Source of the DNA: Ligula intestinalis
Taxonomy: Eukaryota > Platyhelminthes > Cestoda > Diphyllobothriidea > Diphyllobothriidae
Direction: 5' to 3'
NCBI GenBank assembly: GCA_036362985.1
Contig: JAYGXS010000001.1
Location: 71,897,088 to 71,961,087 of the forward strand
Length of the DNA: 64,000 bases
Positions within the stretch are counted from its first letter, which is position 1; each line of letters opens with the position of its first letter. The notes below the pieces were generated by a model, which was not told the origin of the DNA, ran no database searches, and saw nothing but the letters and a program-made list of their open reading frames with translations. Position numbers and translations under genes: made by a program. Shown in pieces: positions 1 to 10,910 of the stretch.

Positions 1-60
1 GGAAAATAAAGTCCTTGTTCCAGTGATCGCATCTTCTTCTTCGGAACATTTACTACGAGC
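1..60 (+). repeat. Dispersed repeat, family C tail (window-edge copy)
   Basis: The first bases contain the string GTTCCAGTGATCGCATCTTC followed by a short CTT-rich run. The same string, preceded in better copies by GAAACGTCAG and an AATAAA-like stretch, recurs on the minus strand near 43600-43720 and in weaker form near 4990, 37460, 38170 and 48100. It looks like the conserved 3' tail of a retroelement. The element itself lies outside the window, so its class cannot be named. Confidence 0.45.
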
Positions 61-3000
61 AGATGCTCCCTCATCCATCGCGAGGGCTCTTGTTAGCTGA
101 AGTGATGCTTTGGTCGTCCACATTCGTCAATTAATTTCTGCAATTTTGTCACCCATGTTAGTGATTGATGAGGCAGTCAGCCGCCGGAACTGTAGCTCGT
201 CCTAGCGTTGGTGGAATTGGTGTTAATTGGCGCACGCCAGAATGACTGGTTAATCTGTCCAGTCAGTCTTACCACATGTATGATTAAAGAGAGAGGGAGG
301 GAGATAGATAATCGCGCTTGCTAATTGACTACAAACTCTAAACCATGAGTCATACATTTCGTGACTCACGCGGGTGTCATTTATCTCGAGAATTTTGGCC
401 CGTCGAGCCTTAAGGCGCGGATGGGCCCCACCAAATGAGCCAAGCATCCATGTCGTCCTACGCCATTAATAGTGTGTGCTCGTCAATTCACCTGCCGTGT
501 ATTTTCAACGCCCTGATTGTAACTGCACCAAATTGGATAAATAAGTCCACAGGTTTACTGCTGTAGTAGTGAGTCCTGCTCGTTGGCAGTTGTCCTTAAA
601 ACCAGTGTTGTTTGAAAGTGCGGTTGAGGCATTTCGATACGTTCTTGACGCACGAAGCGCTTGCTAAAATTGACGGCTGTTAACATATCTTGCCATTAGT
701 GTGTTGTCGACAATTTATTCAGTGTGCAAACCCTGATAAAGAGAAGGCTGGTAGATTAATGATCTAATTAACCCCTCATGACTGTCATGAGAGGCTTCGT
801 AAATACTGGCAAGATTGCCTAGGAGAAGATCAGGTGCTCTGAGTCCATGAGCGAGAACAACGAAACCTGCTTCAACAGAGAGCGACTGAACGCGAAACAG
901 CATCGAGGAACAAATTTCGAAATTCCGCACCAATGGAAAGCAGGAAACTGCTACTGAAACGGTCACCGAAAGGGGCTAACGACGTGAAGTTTTTTTTCAG
1001 CAAAACTGATGCTGAATCTGTCAATATGATTGCTTCAGTGGAATTAATCCCCAATCTGATGCAATAGGTGCACATCGGAGGGAGGGAGTTAGTTCGGAAC
1101 TACAGAAAGGCCTTCCTAATCCAACTTCTCAGAGCTCGTATTCCTCATATTCAGTCGGTAGGATATAATCAAAAACATAACAATGGATGCAAAAACCTTT
1201 CACCGTCGATGGGTGTAGCTCTGTATGTTGTGGTGAGGTCATTGCGCTTGTTAATAGACTGGGGGTCGTGAACCATGATTAAAGTAGATCGCGGCTCACG
1301 TCACCTCGCGCGAGAATTCAGACCTCTTCGAAATTGAATGTGTGACCGAGTCTCGTCGATTGAGCCGCAAATTGAGAGTTGACGTCATTTTTCTGCACCG
1401 CTGTCGCGTGTTCGGTCATTCGCACCCGGAGCATTTTGTCAGTTTTTTCGACGTTTTTGCTTTGCCTGCAACTGAACCAGATGTTTTTTGCCCTGGAATG
1501 CTATTTGGTTTCACCATCTGACCCATATTGCTTGGTTTCGGTCTGTGTGCGAAGGCAAAGCCAAGTGATGCGAAAAGCCGGATGACGGCTTCCAAGACGT
1601 TATGGACGCACGAAATCGTTTGCCTAAGTTTGGGAGCGGGGCGATTTTATTGCTTGCCTCTTTTATGCGCGCGCCGGTTGACGAAGTTGCACGGGTAGCC
1701 ATTTTCCAACTTAACTGAACGTGTTTCACGTTCCGAAAACTTGTCTGATTAGCTTACTAGACTTCCTTTCGAATAACATATGACCGGCTCACTCTTAATA
1801 CTGCTAATCCGCCTTCGGGCATTCTCCTTCTGCAAACCTCTGATCAACTGTCACCGTTGTGATATGGAAGAAAAATGACTCAGTCTTTTCCCCGAACGGT
1901 AATCAAGGCCAGCACTCGCTTCCTTTAAAATAATTAGGCTGAGGCTCGAGCTTGAAGAATTCTCATCAGTGGTTATCGGTAAATTTGAAGTTTTACCGTA
2001 ATCAGGTCGAATGAACCGTGACTGCAGCTGGAGTCACATCGCTTTACTGTTACTGCTGGATTCTCGTTGATCCACAGTAGTTTTCGTGATTCTCCAACGT
2101 AGTTGTTTTGCCTACGACTGCATCAGATTCGGTAAACGACTTCGCACGTTTCCTGTTTTGCCAACGAATGTGCTGACCCCCTAGTTGACGCTCAATGCTT
2201 ACCTTCAACCTGTACACAAGCCACGCCCAAAGTAGTATGAAAGGACGGCTGACAGCCTCTGCTACATTCGTGGCGTACGAAAGCACTCGCAATGGGAGTG
2301 ACGGTAGACAGCGTCAGTCAAACTGTCGAGACGGACAGAGGGTGACGCGGATAAGCAGCCGCACCCACGAACACGAGAGAAGACCGCCAGATGGGTGGTT
2401 TTTTGTTGTGGAGAAATGATGTTTTTGTTCTCCACCATAGTCAAAAATAAGTATTTTTTGTTGTCAGCGTGCGACCCCAGTGGTTTTCTAGATAGTGCCC
2501 TGTAGGCGTTTCGTTAGTTGCTTCTGTTTGCTCCAAAAGTTTCACACCCCAGGTATTGTATACGCCCGCAGGTCTGTGTTTATTTGACTGACTAGACTTT
2601 GTTGAGGTCTAGTACTGTCTCGTTTTCATTCCGACCAGCGGTATGTTCGGCAGTCTGCAGCGCATATCGCCTTCATCAAAATATGCATAGCTCTTTAAAC
2701 ATAGAACACAACCATGGATATAAATGTGAAGCTACGTTTTCTTTCTTGCTTTCGAGAAGGCTTATTGTGTGTTGAACAGGTTTTCAAAAAAGCTCATTTC
2801 TACTGAAAGTGCCTACTCCGTAGCGAGCAGATACTCCTTTTCAGAGGATGTCAGTTGGTCTTATCGTGCAATAAAATCTTTTTTCTCACCGTAGAAATAA
2901 ATGCAAGCAATGTGAGGAGAAAATGATCCACTTCTGTCACTGAAGGGTAGACGCTGGTGATCTTTGTGAAGTACTCCCCGTGAGTAGGAAGCTTAACCCT
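61..3000. other. No gene seen; old diverged repeats
   Basis: No supported coding sequence was found; the longest open frames are under 90 codons and look random. Two diverged direct copies of a repeat can be seen at about 308-390 and 1232-1318, sharing a GCGCTTG start, an AACCATGA core and a GCGAGAATT-like end. A weaker relation continues near 640 and 1600 around the string GACGCACGAA. These are probably fossils of one interspersed element. Confidence 0.4.
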
Positions 3001-3639
3001 ATTACTGTGTTTATTTGGGTGGTCATAGTAAAAAAGCGTCCCTAACATCATTGAGCTGTTCTTGTACCGGAATTTAGCCGTATCCATCTATTCTCTTTTT
3101 GATCGGATGGCCATTGGCTTAGTTACGAAAGAACGACCACATCAGGCTGTAGGGGCAAAAGAAGTCACTTTTGATGAGAGGAGAATTTGGGTGGAGATGG
3201 AATGAGTGCGACTGAGGATAAGAATTGCTGAGTTTTCTACCGTTTCCACGAACCAATAAGATGACTGTTCGACCCTCTGTTTAAACGAGCCTCTCAATGT
3301 ACCCCACAACAGGAAGACGACGCAGAGAAGATGACTTGTGCGTGAACTCGATTAAATTTACATTAGACTTGCACGGCATCTACCTCACACTCTCAGACCC
3401 TCCCTCTCGAGCCCGGTATCACGATGAAGTCAAAAAGACCGGGACAGGGGAGGTTGCAGGTGACTGACTCGGTCGAAGAGGCCACACCTGGCTCAGATCT
3501 CACAGAGTGAAGGCTATAGAGGCCGATTTAAGAAGGCTGCACTGCAGCCTGAATCCACACAAACACACACCGGACTGGCCGCGCGATCCGAATTATCCCG
3601 TCACTTGGTAACCTTCGAAGTCGCGGCTTTTATCGCAGC

Positions 3640-4080
3640 ACTATAGCTTCAGGTGTGTAGCGGCCTTGTTTTCTTAGCCATGCTTTGCACGTTTTCTCGG
3701 GGTTATGCCCCGCATGTCTGGCTTTCGTGTCCACCAGCCCATGCGCGCCAGACGTCAAACCTTCGATCAAGGTCACGGACGTGTCTGACATCACTGGCCA
3801 ACCACTTCCCAAGGCCAGTCGACAAAGGACCTAGTGGGTGGATTGTTTACGATCATACACTCCCGGAGCGGCTCGCTCATGACTGGACTTGCACTCGTCT
3901 GGGAGTCGCTTACCCATTGCTCATGTTCAACTCCTTCTACACTTAATTAAATTATCCCTAAAACTCTGGCCTTCCACGTCTCATATAATCAAATAGCTTA
4001 TATTCGTTGGGATGCGTTCTATCTTCTATTATTCGACCGGACTACTTGGTATCCCACAAGCGCGTCGGATAACTTAAAGT
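3640..4080 (+). repeat. Interspersed repeat family A, copy 1
   Basis: About 440 bp that also occur in reverse at 15240-15610 and, more diverged, at 17790-18060. Shared landmarks in order are a GTCACGGACGTGTCTG core, the string GGCCAACCACTTC, GATTGTTTACGATCA, then CATGACTGGACTTGCA and CTCATGTTCAA. The copy ends with a GGGATGCG...CTTCTATTAT segment. Both strands have open frames of 60-97 codons, but these are not conserved as protein between copies. It is most likely the non-coding 3' part of a retrotransposon of unknown class. Confidence 0.6.
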
Positions 4081-4979
4081 GAGGAAAACGCGTCGGTCTC
4101 ACTCCCCATTCCCATGCCCAGGCCCCAGCCACTGTCCGAGCCGGTCAGTTGACCGGTGCGGGGAAAGGGGCACAGCTACTGACACACTTTATGCATCTTC
4201 TGCGCACGTCCTAAACACAAGCACCAGGATTTCACACACAATGGGCTGGGCGACATGAACCTCATATGTGTGAAAGTGTGAGATCCCACTTTAAGCAGGA
4301 GCCGCTGCAGCCTGACTCCCAGACCATCAACTGGCTGCTTTGCCTAAACACACATTGCGCTGACTGTGAGGTCTCAATGACCAACAAGGTAATCAGCACT
4401 TTTGAGACATCGTTTTCAGTCTTTCCTGTGAGCATGTAAGTGTTGTTTAGACATGCGAAACTGTTGCAGAGCATAGCTAGTTTCGACTTGAACTATAGAC
4501 TCTGCATGCACGTATCACAACCGAGTTAGGTCTTGGGCTACCGAAAGAAAATAGGCAACGGTTGAGGTAAAACTCGACGAATGTACTCACTTGACTTGCC
4601 CGTCAGTAGAAGCGGCTATAGGGCAAGGTCACTGCGTCGAACGCGTATTCGTAAAGTCCATATGAAATTGAGTACCGCCGCCGACGTCTTCAACATTGCC
4701 GCAAGTGGCTGCCCACACCTACGAGTTCAACTTTGCAGCTGCAAGGATAATCTTCCATGCCGGCAACAAGATGGGCCGATAATTCGTTGAAGCCTGCGCC
4801 TCGGATGAGAACTCACTCAATCGATTTATCGATTTGGCGCCGGCATACATCGTCGTGCGCAGGCATCTCCGGACTGACGACACTGGTGGCTGATTGCCCC
4901 TTGCCCCCCTATAACTGTTGTTTGTTTTTCGTTGACGCTTTTATGTCTGACGATCGACTCCACTAAGAGCCGGAAAGCT

Positions 4980-5060
4980 CAGACGAATAAACTTATGATT
5001 CCGGTGATCGAAACGCCTTCTCCCTCTCTATTTATACACACACCTAGGATGCGAACATTT
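4980..5060 (+). repeat. Family C tail, degenerate copy
   Basis: The stretch has an AATAAA-like start followed by GATTCCGGTGATCG and a pyrimidine-rich end. This is the same order as the window-edge and 43.6 kb copies. It is too short and too diverged for firm assignment. Confidence 0.3.
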
Positions 5061-5134
5061 ACTTCAATTCGTGAGAATAGCAATACCGACAAAGACAAGC
5101 AAGACTGGAATGACCACGTCTGGCTTATTAGCCG

Positions 5135-5235
5135 CAATCAGCCAGTCATACCCAACACCAGATGTTGCCACACCCAAGTCCCGAACCAGTGACCTTTTGG
5201 TTAGAATTCCACCGCTCTAGCCTCGAATGTTGCAG
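5135..5235 (-). repeat. tRNA-derived SINE, type 2, 5' part
   Basis: Read on the minus strand, a tRNA-like head ends in a B-box-like GGTTCGGGACT. It is followed by GTGTGGCAACATCTGGTGTT and GGGTATGACTGG. The SINE at 18660-18800 shows the same order (GGTTCTATCC, then GGGGCATCACCTGGGGTT and GGGTATATC), so the two belong to one family. It abuts, in opposite orientation, a type 1 SINE tail. Confidence 0.55.
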
Positions 5236-5340
5236 CACCTGGGATTGGTTATGGCTAGCAGATGACGACCAGTAAACCATAAAGGACCATTGAACTGTCT
5301 CTTCTTTGTTGGCAATGTCATTCTGTCTATAATATACTAG
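5225..5340 (+). repeat. SINE type 1 tail
   Basis: This matches the non-tRNA body of the SINE at 26928-27125. Both have a CAGCA-containing start, GGCTAGCAGATGACG against the reference CTAGCTGATGACG, an AAGGACCATT stretch, and an end of GTTGGCAATGTCATTCTGTC followed by TATA. The tRNA-like head has been lost or overlaps the neighbouring minus-strand SINE. Confidence 0.5.
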
Positions 5341-5342
5341 CC

Positions 5343-5380
5343 GCTGAGCGACTGCTAGCTGAGCGACTGCTAGCTGAGCT
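5343..5380. repeat. 15-bp tandem repeat
   Basis: The unit GCTGAGCGACTGCTA occurs twice in a row, followed by a partial third unit, directly downstream of the SINE tail. Confidence 0.85.
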
Positions 5381-5506
5381 TGAGAGTGAACTTCAGCGCG
5401 ATCGGTGAGCGTCGCACTACCACTCATATGGTGTCTACGGCTTTGTGACCAGTTTTCGTGGGATCCCAGATCCACTGGACAATACCTACTTCGTCTTGTC
5501 CCACAG

Positions 5507-5535
5507 GGAGAGAGAGAGAGAGAGAGCGAGAGAGG
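5507..5535. repeat. (AG)n microsatellite
   Basis: A GAGAGA run of about 28 bases with one GC interruption. Confidence 0.9.
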
Positions 5536-5689
5536 AAGATGGAGGACGGAGCGGAATTGTGCCCAAGGTGAAGAGTTGTGTAAATAATCGGTTTAAGTCG
5601 GTTATATTTCCAGGCCCTTTGTGATAATCTCATACGCAACGAAAGCCACGTTTCAATACCATCATATGTAATAGTGGCGAAAATTCAAT

Positions 5690-5800
5690 TCCCAGGCGGT
5701 AAGTCAGAAGAAGAAAGGGCGTTCACCTGGATAGGTTTAGTTGTGATCTGACGTTTCGAATAGTTATCTCGTCTATCCATCTTCAGAGAGTGATTACTCT
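5690..5800 (-). repeat. Family C tail on the minus strand
   Basis: On the minus strand, CTCTGAAGATGGATAGACGA leads to ATTCGAAACGTCAG and then an A-rich stretch. The GAAACGTCAG core is shared with the copies at 43.6 and 48.1 kb. In those copies, too, a phrase resembling 'tctgaagatgg' or 'tgacgaagaatttgtgaagg' precedes the core. Confidence 0.45.
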
Positions 5801-5888
5801 GGCTCCTGGCTCTCGTTATATGCCGTTTCTTTCGTTTGCGGGCGTAGTCTGCCAATCCAGTTCGAGCAGCTCTGCATACGTTGCGTCT

Positions 5889-6140
5889 CTGGATGGTAAC
5901 GGTTCGCCGTACCAGCCACCCGATAACCGCCCATCGCGCATTGCTTTGCGTTGTGGCTGTCTGCACCTAGGGTGTCAGTGTTTGTTTGGCTTCCCCCCGC
6001 CTCGCCATCGCCTACCCTCTGGTAACGCTTGGCCGCACCCAGAGCCTGATAACCGTCTCCCGCTCTGTGTTCTGCGTTGAGGCTGTCTGCAGCCGGAGTG
6101 TCAGTGTTTGTTTGGCTTCCCCCCGCCTCGCCGTAGCCTT
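5889..6140. repeat. Two tandem units of about 126 bp
   Basis: The segment from a TGGTAACG start through GATAACCG, a GCGTTG-type block and GTGTCAGTGTTTGTTTGGCT to CCCCCCGCCTCGCC is present twice at a spacing of 126 bp. The block of roughly 35 bp around the GTGTTTGTTTGG string is identical between units, and the rest has drifted. It resembles a short minisatellite of two units. Chance frames of 60-96 codons cross both units on both strands but show no protein features. Confidence 0.8.
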
Positions 6141-6479
6141 TCGCCCGGATACGTCGGTTAAGAGGATCACTGGTTTAGGGCCCCGATTGCTCCGTGTCGC
6201 GACCATCCTTTGATAAGAATGTTCATAACACAACATAGGGGACAGGTAAATTTATGTGGCGGTTAACTGAGCAGTCGGTCGACAGCCAAGCTTTTTTAAT
6301 CTACCTTGGCGTGTGATCGTCACCTCACCCCACAATTTCGAGGTTTCAGAGCTAACGGCTATACACGAGCGTTCACAGAACAGAGTTGTATGCCAGCAAA
6401 ACCACGGACCGAGGAGCGCTGCCCACCGAAGTCATGGCGGAGCATTCGGTACATGAGAGGGGTCTCTGAAACCTGGCTA

Positions 6480-6790
6480 GATCCCTCGCGCCTCTCGGAA
6501 TAGAAGAAGCCCACAGGCCTGCCACCACAATTCAGCAACAAGTAATGCGGCCAAAAGACCCTGTACCGAAACAAGAACCATCGGGCGTTGTCTACCAACT
6601 ACAGTGTAGTTACGGGAGGTGCAACTACGATGGAGAAACCGGCCGGCAGCTTCAAACACGAATGCACGAGGTTCAGCTGGCGGTAGGAAGGCTAGACCAA
6701 AAGTCGGAGGTAGCCACCCAGGCTACAGAGATGGGGCACATCAAATAGAGAGCAAGTCAAATATATCTACCTGCCAACTCATGTAGAAGC
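6480..6790 (+). mobile_element. Penelope-like element remnant, type II GIY-YIG endonuclease
   Basis: A frame runs from about 6500 through LGIEEAHRPATTIQQQVMRP, then a GVVYQLQCSYGRCNYDGETG block, RQLQTRMHE, and a final EMGH before a stop near 6748. PLE-encoded proteins end in a GIY-YIG endonuclease in which GVVY and the Y-x-G half occupy these positions, followed by R-x-x-x-R and E-H. Here the second half reads Y-D-G instead of Y-I/V-G and the usual E-H has become E-V, so the nuclease is probably inactive. The reverse transcriptase part is missing upstream. A retroelement fragment is the only sensible reading. Confidence 0.75.
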
Positions 6791-7289
6791 TACGTCGGCC
6801 GATACGTTGCGCCTTTCAACTCCCTAACTCCAAGAAGACAACATCTTTAAAGGCAATATGTACAAACTGATCACTGTCGAGGAACGTAAGCAACTTCTAA
6901 TAGAAACGCTGACAGTATTTAAAAAAGCTGGTTTTTGGTGCCATTTTTGCGCTTTAAATTAACAGAAGCATCTAGACCTATTCTTATTGAGCACTTCTCA
7001 GTTCACAATGTGTGACTTAGCATGTTGTCTGCCTATTATGATAATTGTTCCTGTAGTCCCAACTTGGACGGATTTTCAAGTTGTAGCACAGGTCACAGTG
7101 CCTTATGGTTCTGCGTGTAAACTGTTTTGCGTAAGGAAAAAGACTTAAAGCAAGCCCAGTATGAACAGCACATAGGCGACGAAATCCGGAGAATGTATAG
7201 CCCTCATAGAGTTTTGCGGCCTCTTATTCAACCCCGTAGGTCGTTGTCTATGTATAAGACATCGAGCTAGAGGGCGGAATCTTGATAGA

Positions 7290-7890
7290 TAATTCAAGCT
7301 CGCGAATGACGGAGCACAAGTGGGCAGTGCGGAAAGGTGACTCACTGCCCAGATCGCTACCCACCCTCTGGAAGAAGGCCACGAGTTTGACTTTACGGGC
7401 ACGCGGATAAAGGCACGCGCCGCCAATAGGACGGAGCGAGATTTGCTGGGGGCCTGGGTTTCGAACTTCAGCTCCATCAACAGGTATGTGGATGTACCAC
7501 CCTGTTATTTTGCCCTCCGTGCTCGCGACCAAAAAGCACAGTCCAGTTTCTGTCAGGCACGCACGCTGCCACGCCAAGGACACAATACATGGTGCCAAGG
7601 TCGCACGCCCTAATACCAAGGACGTGCGCAGATGGCGTGAGCATGGACCAACCAACACTCCGGCGATTTCTGATGCCAACGTCCCCCCGGAATTGACGCC
7701 CTAGCAGCCGGACTGCGGTCATCCGAGAGTCAACACTATTTCCATTCTATTCTCCTATCCTTCTGCAGAATACACTATTCCTAACGAACGGCTTTCCCAC
7801 CATCTTCTTTCTTACCTCCAAAGGAGCCGGGCATGGAAGATTGTAGGTGTTACGGTTAACCGCATTAGCCTTAACTCCTATAGACGTTCA
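7290..7890 (+). mobile_element. Penelope-like element remnant, type II: endonuclease C-terminus plus 3' tail
   Basis: The first third encodes, across a frameshift, RMTEHKWAVRKGDS and then, in a second frame, GHEFDF, RTERDLLGAW and SSINRYVDVPPCYFAL. Conserved PLE landmarks are E-H after the GIY-YIG core, GH-x-F-x-F, R-E/D-L-L-x-A-W and SIN. The minus-strand copy at 37570-37990 carries the same landmarks. The remaining roughly 400 bp are non-coding and include GACGTGCGCAGATGGCGTGA (shared with the 37.6 kb copy) and a family B tail at the 3' end. This copy therefore links the PLE to family B tails found alone elsewhere in the window. Confidence 0.75.
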
Positions 7891-8307
7891 CAAGTGCACT
7901 TTTTGTTGAGCTAGTCACTACAGGGCCACCTGTAATTGGGAAGTTTACCTATGCTCATGCTCAATAAAAAAGGATACGAATGCAGAAGAAGCGTAGTATT
8001 TTGGCGCTTTTGTTACTTAGCGACGACATACCTAGAACCCAATAGCACTATACATTCGGCGCCATCAGTGGAATAATTCCTCTGCGGGGTTGTCAAACAG
8101 TTCATGAGTCTTTTCTTCGCCCAATCAGATGACTTTGATTCCAAAACACGTTTGTATTAGCGTTAATGCGACTGCGGGTTTTCGAAGGAAACTGCATGAT
8201 TTTCAATCGCTAGAGCACGGAGTTATGCGAATGAATGCAGGTTATAGGACCGAAGGCACCACACCAAGATTTTTTGTATAAATGTAAAGTGACTGTCTTC
8301 AAGGACA

Positions 8308-8590
8308 ACAATCAGCTTTAAGCAACACCTCATTCACCAATTAATACACAACTCGCTTAACATATGATGACTGAATTTCCAAAAGACATGTGACGATTGG
8401 GCAGTCTTTGTTTTTTAGTTCTTTGGTTTTTACCCAAAAGACAAAAAATCATCTTCAAGCAACATTTTATTCACCAATTAACAACTCGCTTAAAATGTGA
8501 ATTAAAATGTGAATTGCCAAAAGACATGTGAAGAAAGCTTTTCGTTGTTTTTCTGTTTTTTGGTTTTTATCTAGAGTTAAAAGTTCCTTT
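8308..8590. repeat. Tandem duplication, about 137-bp period, AT-rich
   Basis: Two adjacent units share, in order, AAGCAACA, ATTCACCAATTAA, CAACTCGCTTAA, CCAAAAGACATGTGA, and a T-rich end with TTTTTTGGTTTTTAT. The second unit has its own small internal repeat (AAAATGTGAATT twice). The duplication is old, judging by scattered substitutions and small gaps. No coding potential is visible. Confidence 0.8.
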
Positions 8591-9119
8591 TTCCACACAT
8601 GATTGCAGGGAGTTATAAAAACGACTCAATAATTTAATGGGGAATGAATGGTTTTACATCCAAAACAGTCTAGTCGTGCACTTCCGGGTATCCATTTCAA
8701 TATATTAACACTGTAACTGGAAAAATTTTCTTCTCATCTACTTTCAGCGCTGGAAAGTTTGAGGTCATAGAGCATGCTCTACTTCAGTCAAATGCGTCTT
8801 GACAACAACGGGAACAACTTATAACTATTGGAGTTTTGGGGACATATACAAAGTCTATGTTGTATTTACACTACAGCTGACATTCGCCCGTGTTACGTCG
8901 TTTTGGGACCTCCGCTCCCTAATGCAAGATCACGGTCTGGTTTTCAGTACATAGGGTAAAAATAACCACAACGGAACAGTACGATTGGCCTGAATCCAAA
9001 GCATGCAGACAATGGGCACTGACTTTCGGTCGACAGAAACCACGTTTGCATGTTTAGGCCGAACTTTGCTCTTCGAACCTTTGTATACATACTTTTGCAG
9101 CTGGTCGCGCGAGAGATGC

Positions 9120-9260
9120 GTTGGACCAAGATAGAAGTCAAATTAGGGCACGGAACCTGTTATTGGGACTGTGCACCCAAAACAAATGCCACATGGGAAA
9201 GGGAGAGTGTGGTGGTACGCCTAGACGCCAGCTTGCGCCGAGCCAGTCCAAAGCTCGCAT
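9120..9260 (+). repeat. Interspersed repeat family E, fragment
   Basis: Shares ACAAATGCCACATGGGAAAG and the following GGTGGTACGCCTAGACGC-GCTTGCGCCGAGCCAG region with the family E copies near 32.7 kb and 39.9 kb, where the same order of strings is seen (AAATG-C--AACATGGGAAGG; CGCCGCGCCAGCCACC). Confidence 0.5.
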
Positions 9261-9539
9261 CCTTTGGCTGGTAGTGGCCCTGTAGCACCAATTGGGAACC
9301 CGTGTTCAGCGGCACTGCGCTGACTCACCTTTTCTATGGCTACCAAGCCTTGCAGTTGCGCGTGCTCGCCATCTACTTCGGACGCTCTTGTCCGATCCGC
9401 CGTGCACGTCACCCAGGCTGTCCGATAATCAGCGTGCGCCATTTCGTGATTGCCTGCAGACAGCAAGCATGTCCTGGGCTTCCTGGAATCGTGTATGCTT
9501 ACTTCATTTCAGATGCGGCTCGCTGGCTTGCGGCTGCTC

Positions 9540-9665
9540 GTTCGTCTGACAGTCAAATTCGTCCTGCATTTTTCCCACTTCCTCCCATATTTTCTCTTCT
9601 TCTAAGAAACCGTGCCTGAAGATCGCAGCTGCTAGGGTTTTCACTATTAGCATAACCACTGTGAT
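9540..9665 (+). repeat. Family B tail (probable PLE 3' end)
   Basis: The order of strings GTCTGACAGTCAA, a TCTTCTTCTAAG-like block, GAAGATCGCAGCTGCTAGGG and TAGCATAACCAC matches the tails at 21.7-21.95 and 22.9 kb. The upstream GCGGCTCGCTGGCTTGCGGC is also shared with the 21.7 kb copy. Confidence 0.5.
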
Positions 9666-9949
9666 AGGCTGATCGGCACGGAAATTTAACTGTTACCTAG
9701 CAGATGGAGCAGTGAGGTCGACTCCATAGTAGTTTGCGCGTACTCCACACAATAAACAATTGGACGCATTTTGAAACTATCATGGTGCTCTAAAAGCCCG
9801 GGCTTGGACGGCCACCTACTGACGCGGTAACTCATTCCTTCTTTCAAGACGGAGATTCGGGCTGCAATGGCCTGTCATAGTCTGCATGGCACTCCCACTC
9901 AGAAGAGACCAGAGCCGTGCCTAGTTTCTGTGACAGTTCGGTTCCTCGT

Positions 9950-10170
9950 GCGTGGACCACACGGGCGTGACACACGTAGATGGATTGGTTAGTTTCGTCA
10001 GCCACTGCGCCTGACCTCGACTCTGTCTTAACACCGGACTCAGGTGGGTGAGGAAAGGACGAGTGCTGTAGGTGCTAAGCAGGTCTTCTGTCACTATAAG
10101 CTCATTCAACTGCAAGTCATGGTGCCTGTACCCATCTTTTTGAGGAGTTCACGGTGGACAGCTTCTTTCA
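9950..10170 (+). repeat. Interspersed repeat family E, copy
   Basis: Shares GCCACTGCGCCTGACC, GTGAGGAAAGGACGAGTGC, GTAGGTGC, CACTATAAGCTCATTCA and GTTCACGGTGGACAG-like strings, in that order, with the copy at 39850-40240 and partly with 39030-39340. No conserved protein frame was found, so it is classed as a non-coding interspersed repeat. Confidence 0.55.
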
Positions 10171-10700
10171 CAATGATCGAATGGTCTGGCCGTCCTGAGG
10201 GCAAGGGAACAAAGGAATTCACAGGCCAGCGGATGCACAGAGAACGGGCCAAGACGCATGACCTTCAAGGGTCGACACGCGAGGACGCAAGGACAGCCAC
10301 CGGCTGGATTCTGAGATCAGGTATGAGAAGGTGCCATGAAAGGACGCGTGCACATGCGCGCGTCACTGATGGTGCGACGTGTCATCCTGAGGACACCCCA
10401 TGATGGCTGCCTGCAGAGGGACCAATAGGGAACATAGGCCGTTGGTCCTTAAATACGCTGCCACCGTTGGAAGTGGCACAATGCTGCTGGGGACGCGAGA
10501 TTCAGCTGCTGGAGACAGGGGACTCTGTTGCCCTAGACGTGAAGCCTGTTGCTGGCCGAGACGAGAACGACAACAGAGCAAACGCTACTGACGGACCCAG
10601 GACAAGTTGTCGGACACACAGAAGACAGAACTGATGTAAAATCACAAACACTGACAGTAAACTTTCCCAAATAACATATAGTCCCGATCAAAAACCAACA

Positions 10701-10910
10701 ACATGGCGGACCCGTGGCTCAAGGGTTAGAGCGTGCGCCACTGGCCGGAGAGACACGAGTTCAAAATTCGATCGTGGCGGCAATTTCCTCTGCTATACTG
10801 GAGTTGACCACCTGATGACGCCCAAAAAGGCAGAAAAGCTTCGTGGCTATGGTCTCCGTTTGTCGGTAAAATACCATTGAAACTATTCTCTGCTATCCTG
10901 TCTGCCTTCC
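10701..10910 (+). repeat. tRNA-derived SINE, type 1
   Basis: The head resembles a decayed tRNA: an A-box-like TGGCTCAAGGGTTAGAGC near 10715 and a B-box-like GAGTTCAAAATTCGATC near 10757. The unrelated body follows, with GTGGCGGCAATTT, GGAGTTGACCACCTGATGACG, AAGGCAGAAAAGC and GTCGGTAAAAT, and ends near TCCTGTCTGCC. The same order is seen in the SINE at 26928-27125. RNA polymerase III SINEs have this head-plus-body build. It is not a working tRNA, because the arms do not pair. Confidence 0.7.

Noticed and set aside
3653..3946. 97-codon frame, similar in part to a 72-codon minus-strand frame at 15365-15583
   Set aside because: The similarity reflects a shared non-coding repeat (family A); the reading frame is not preserved over the full repeat in all copies.
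7248..7679. 143-codon minus-strand frame
   Set aside because: It is antisense to a Penelope-like C-terminus and its tail, which are readable on the plus strand.
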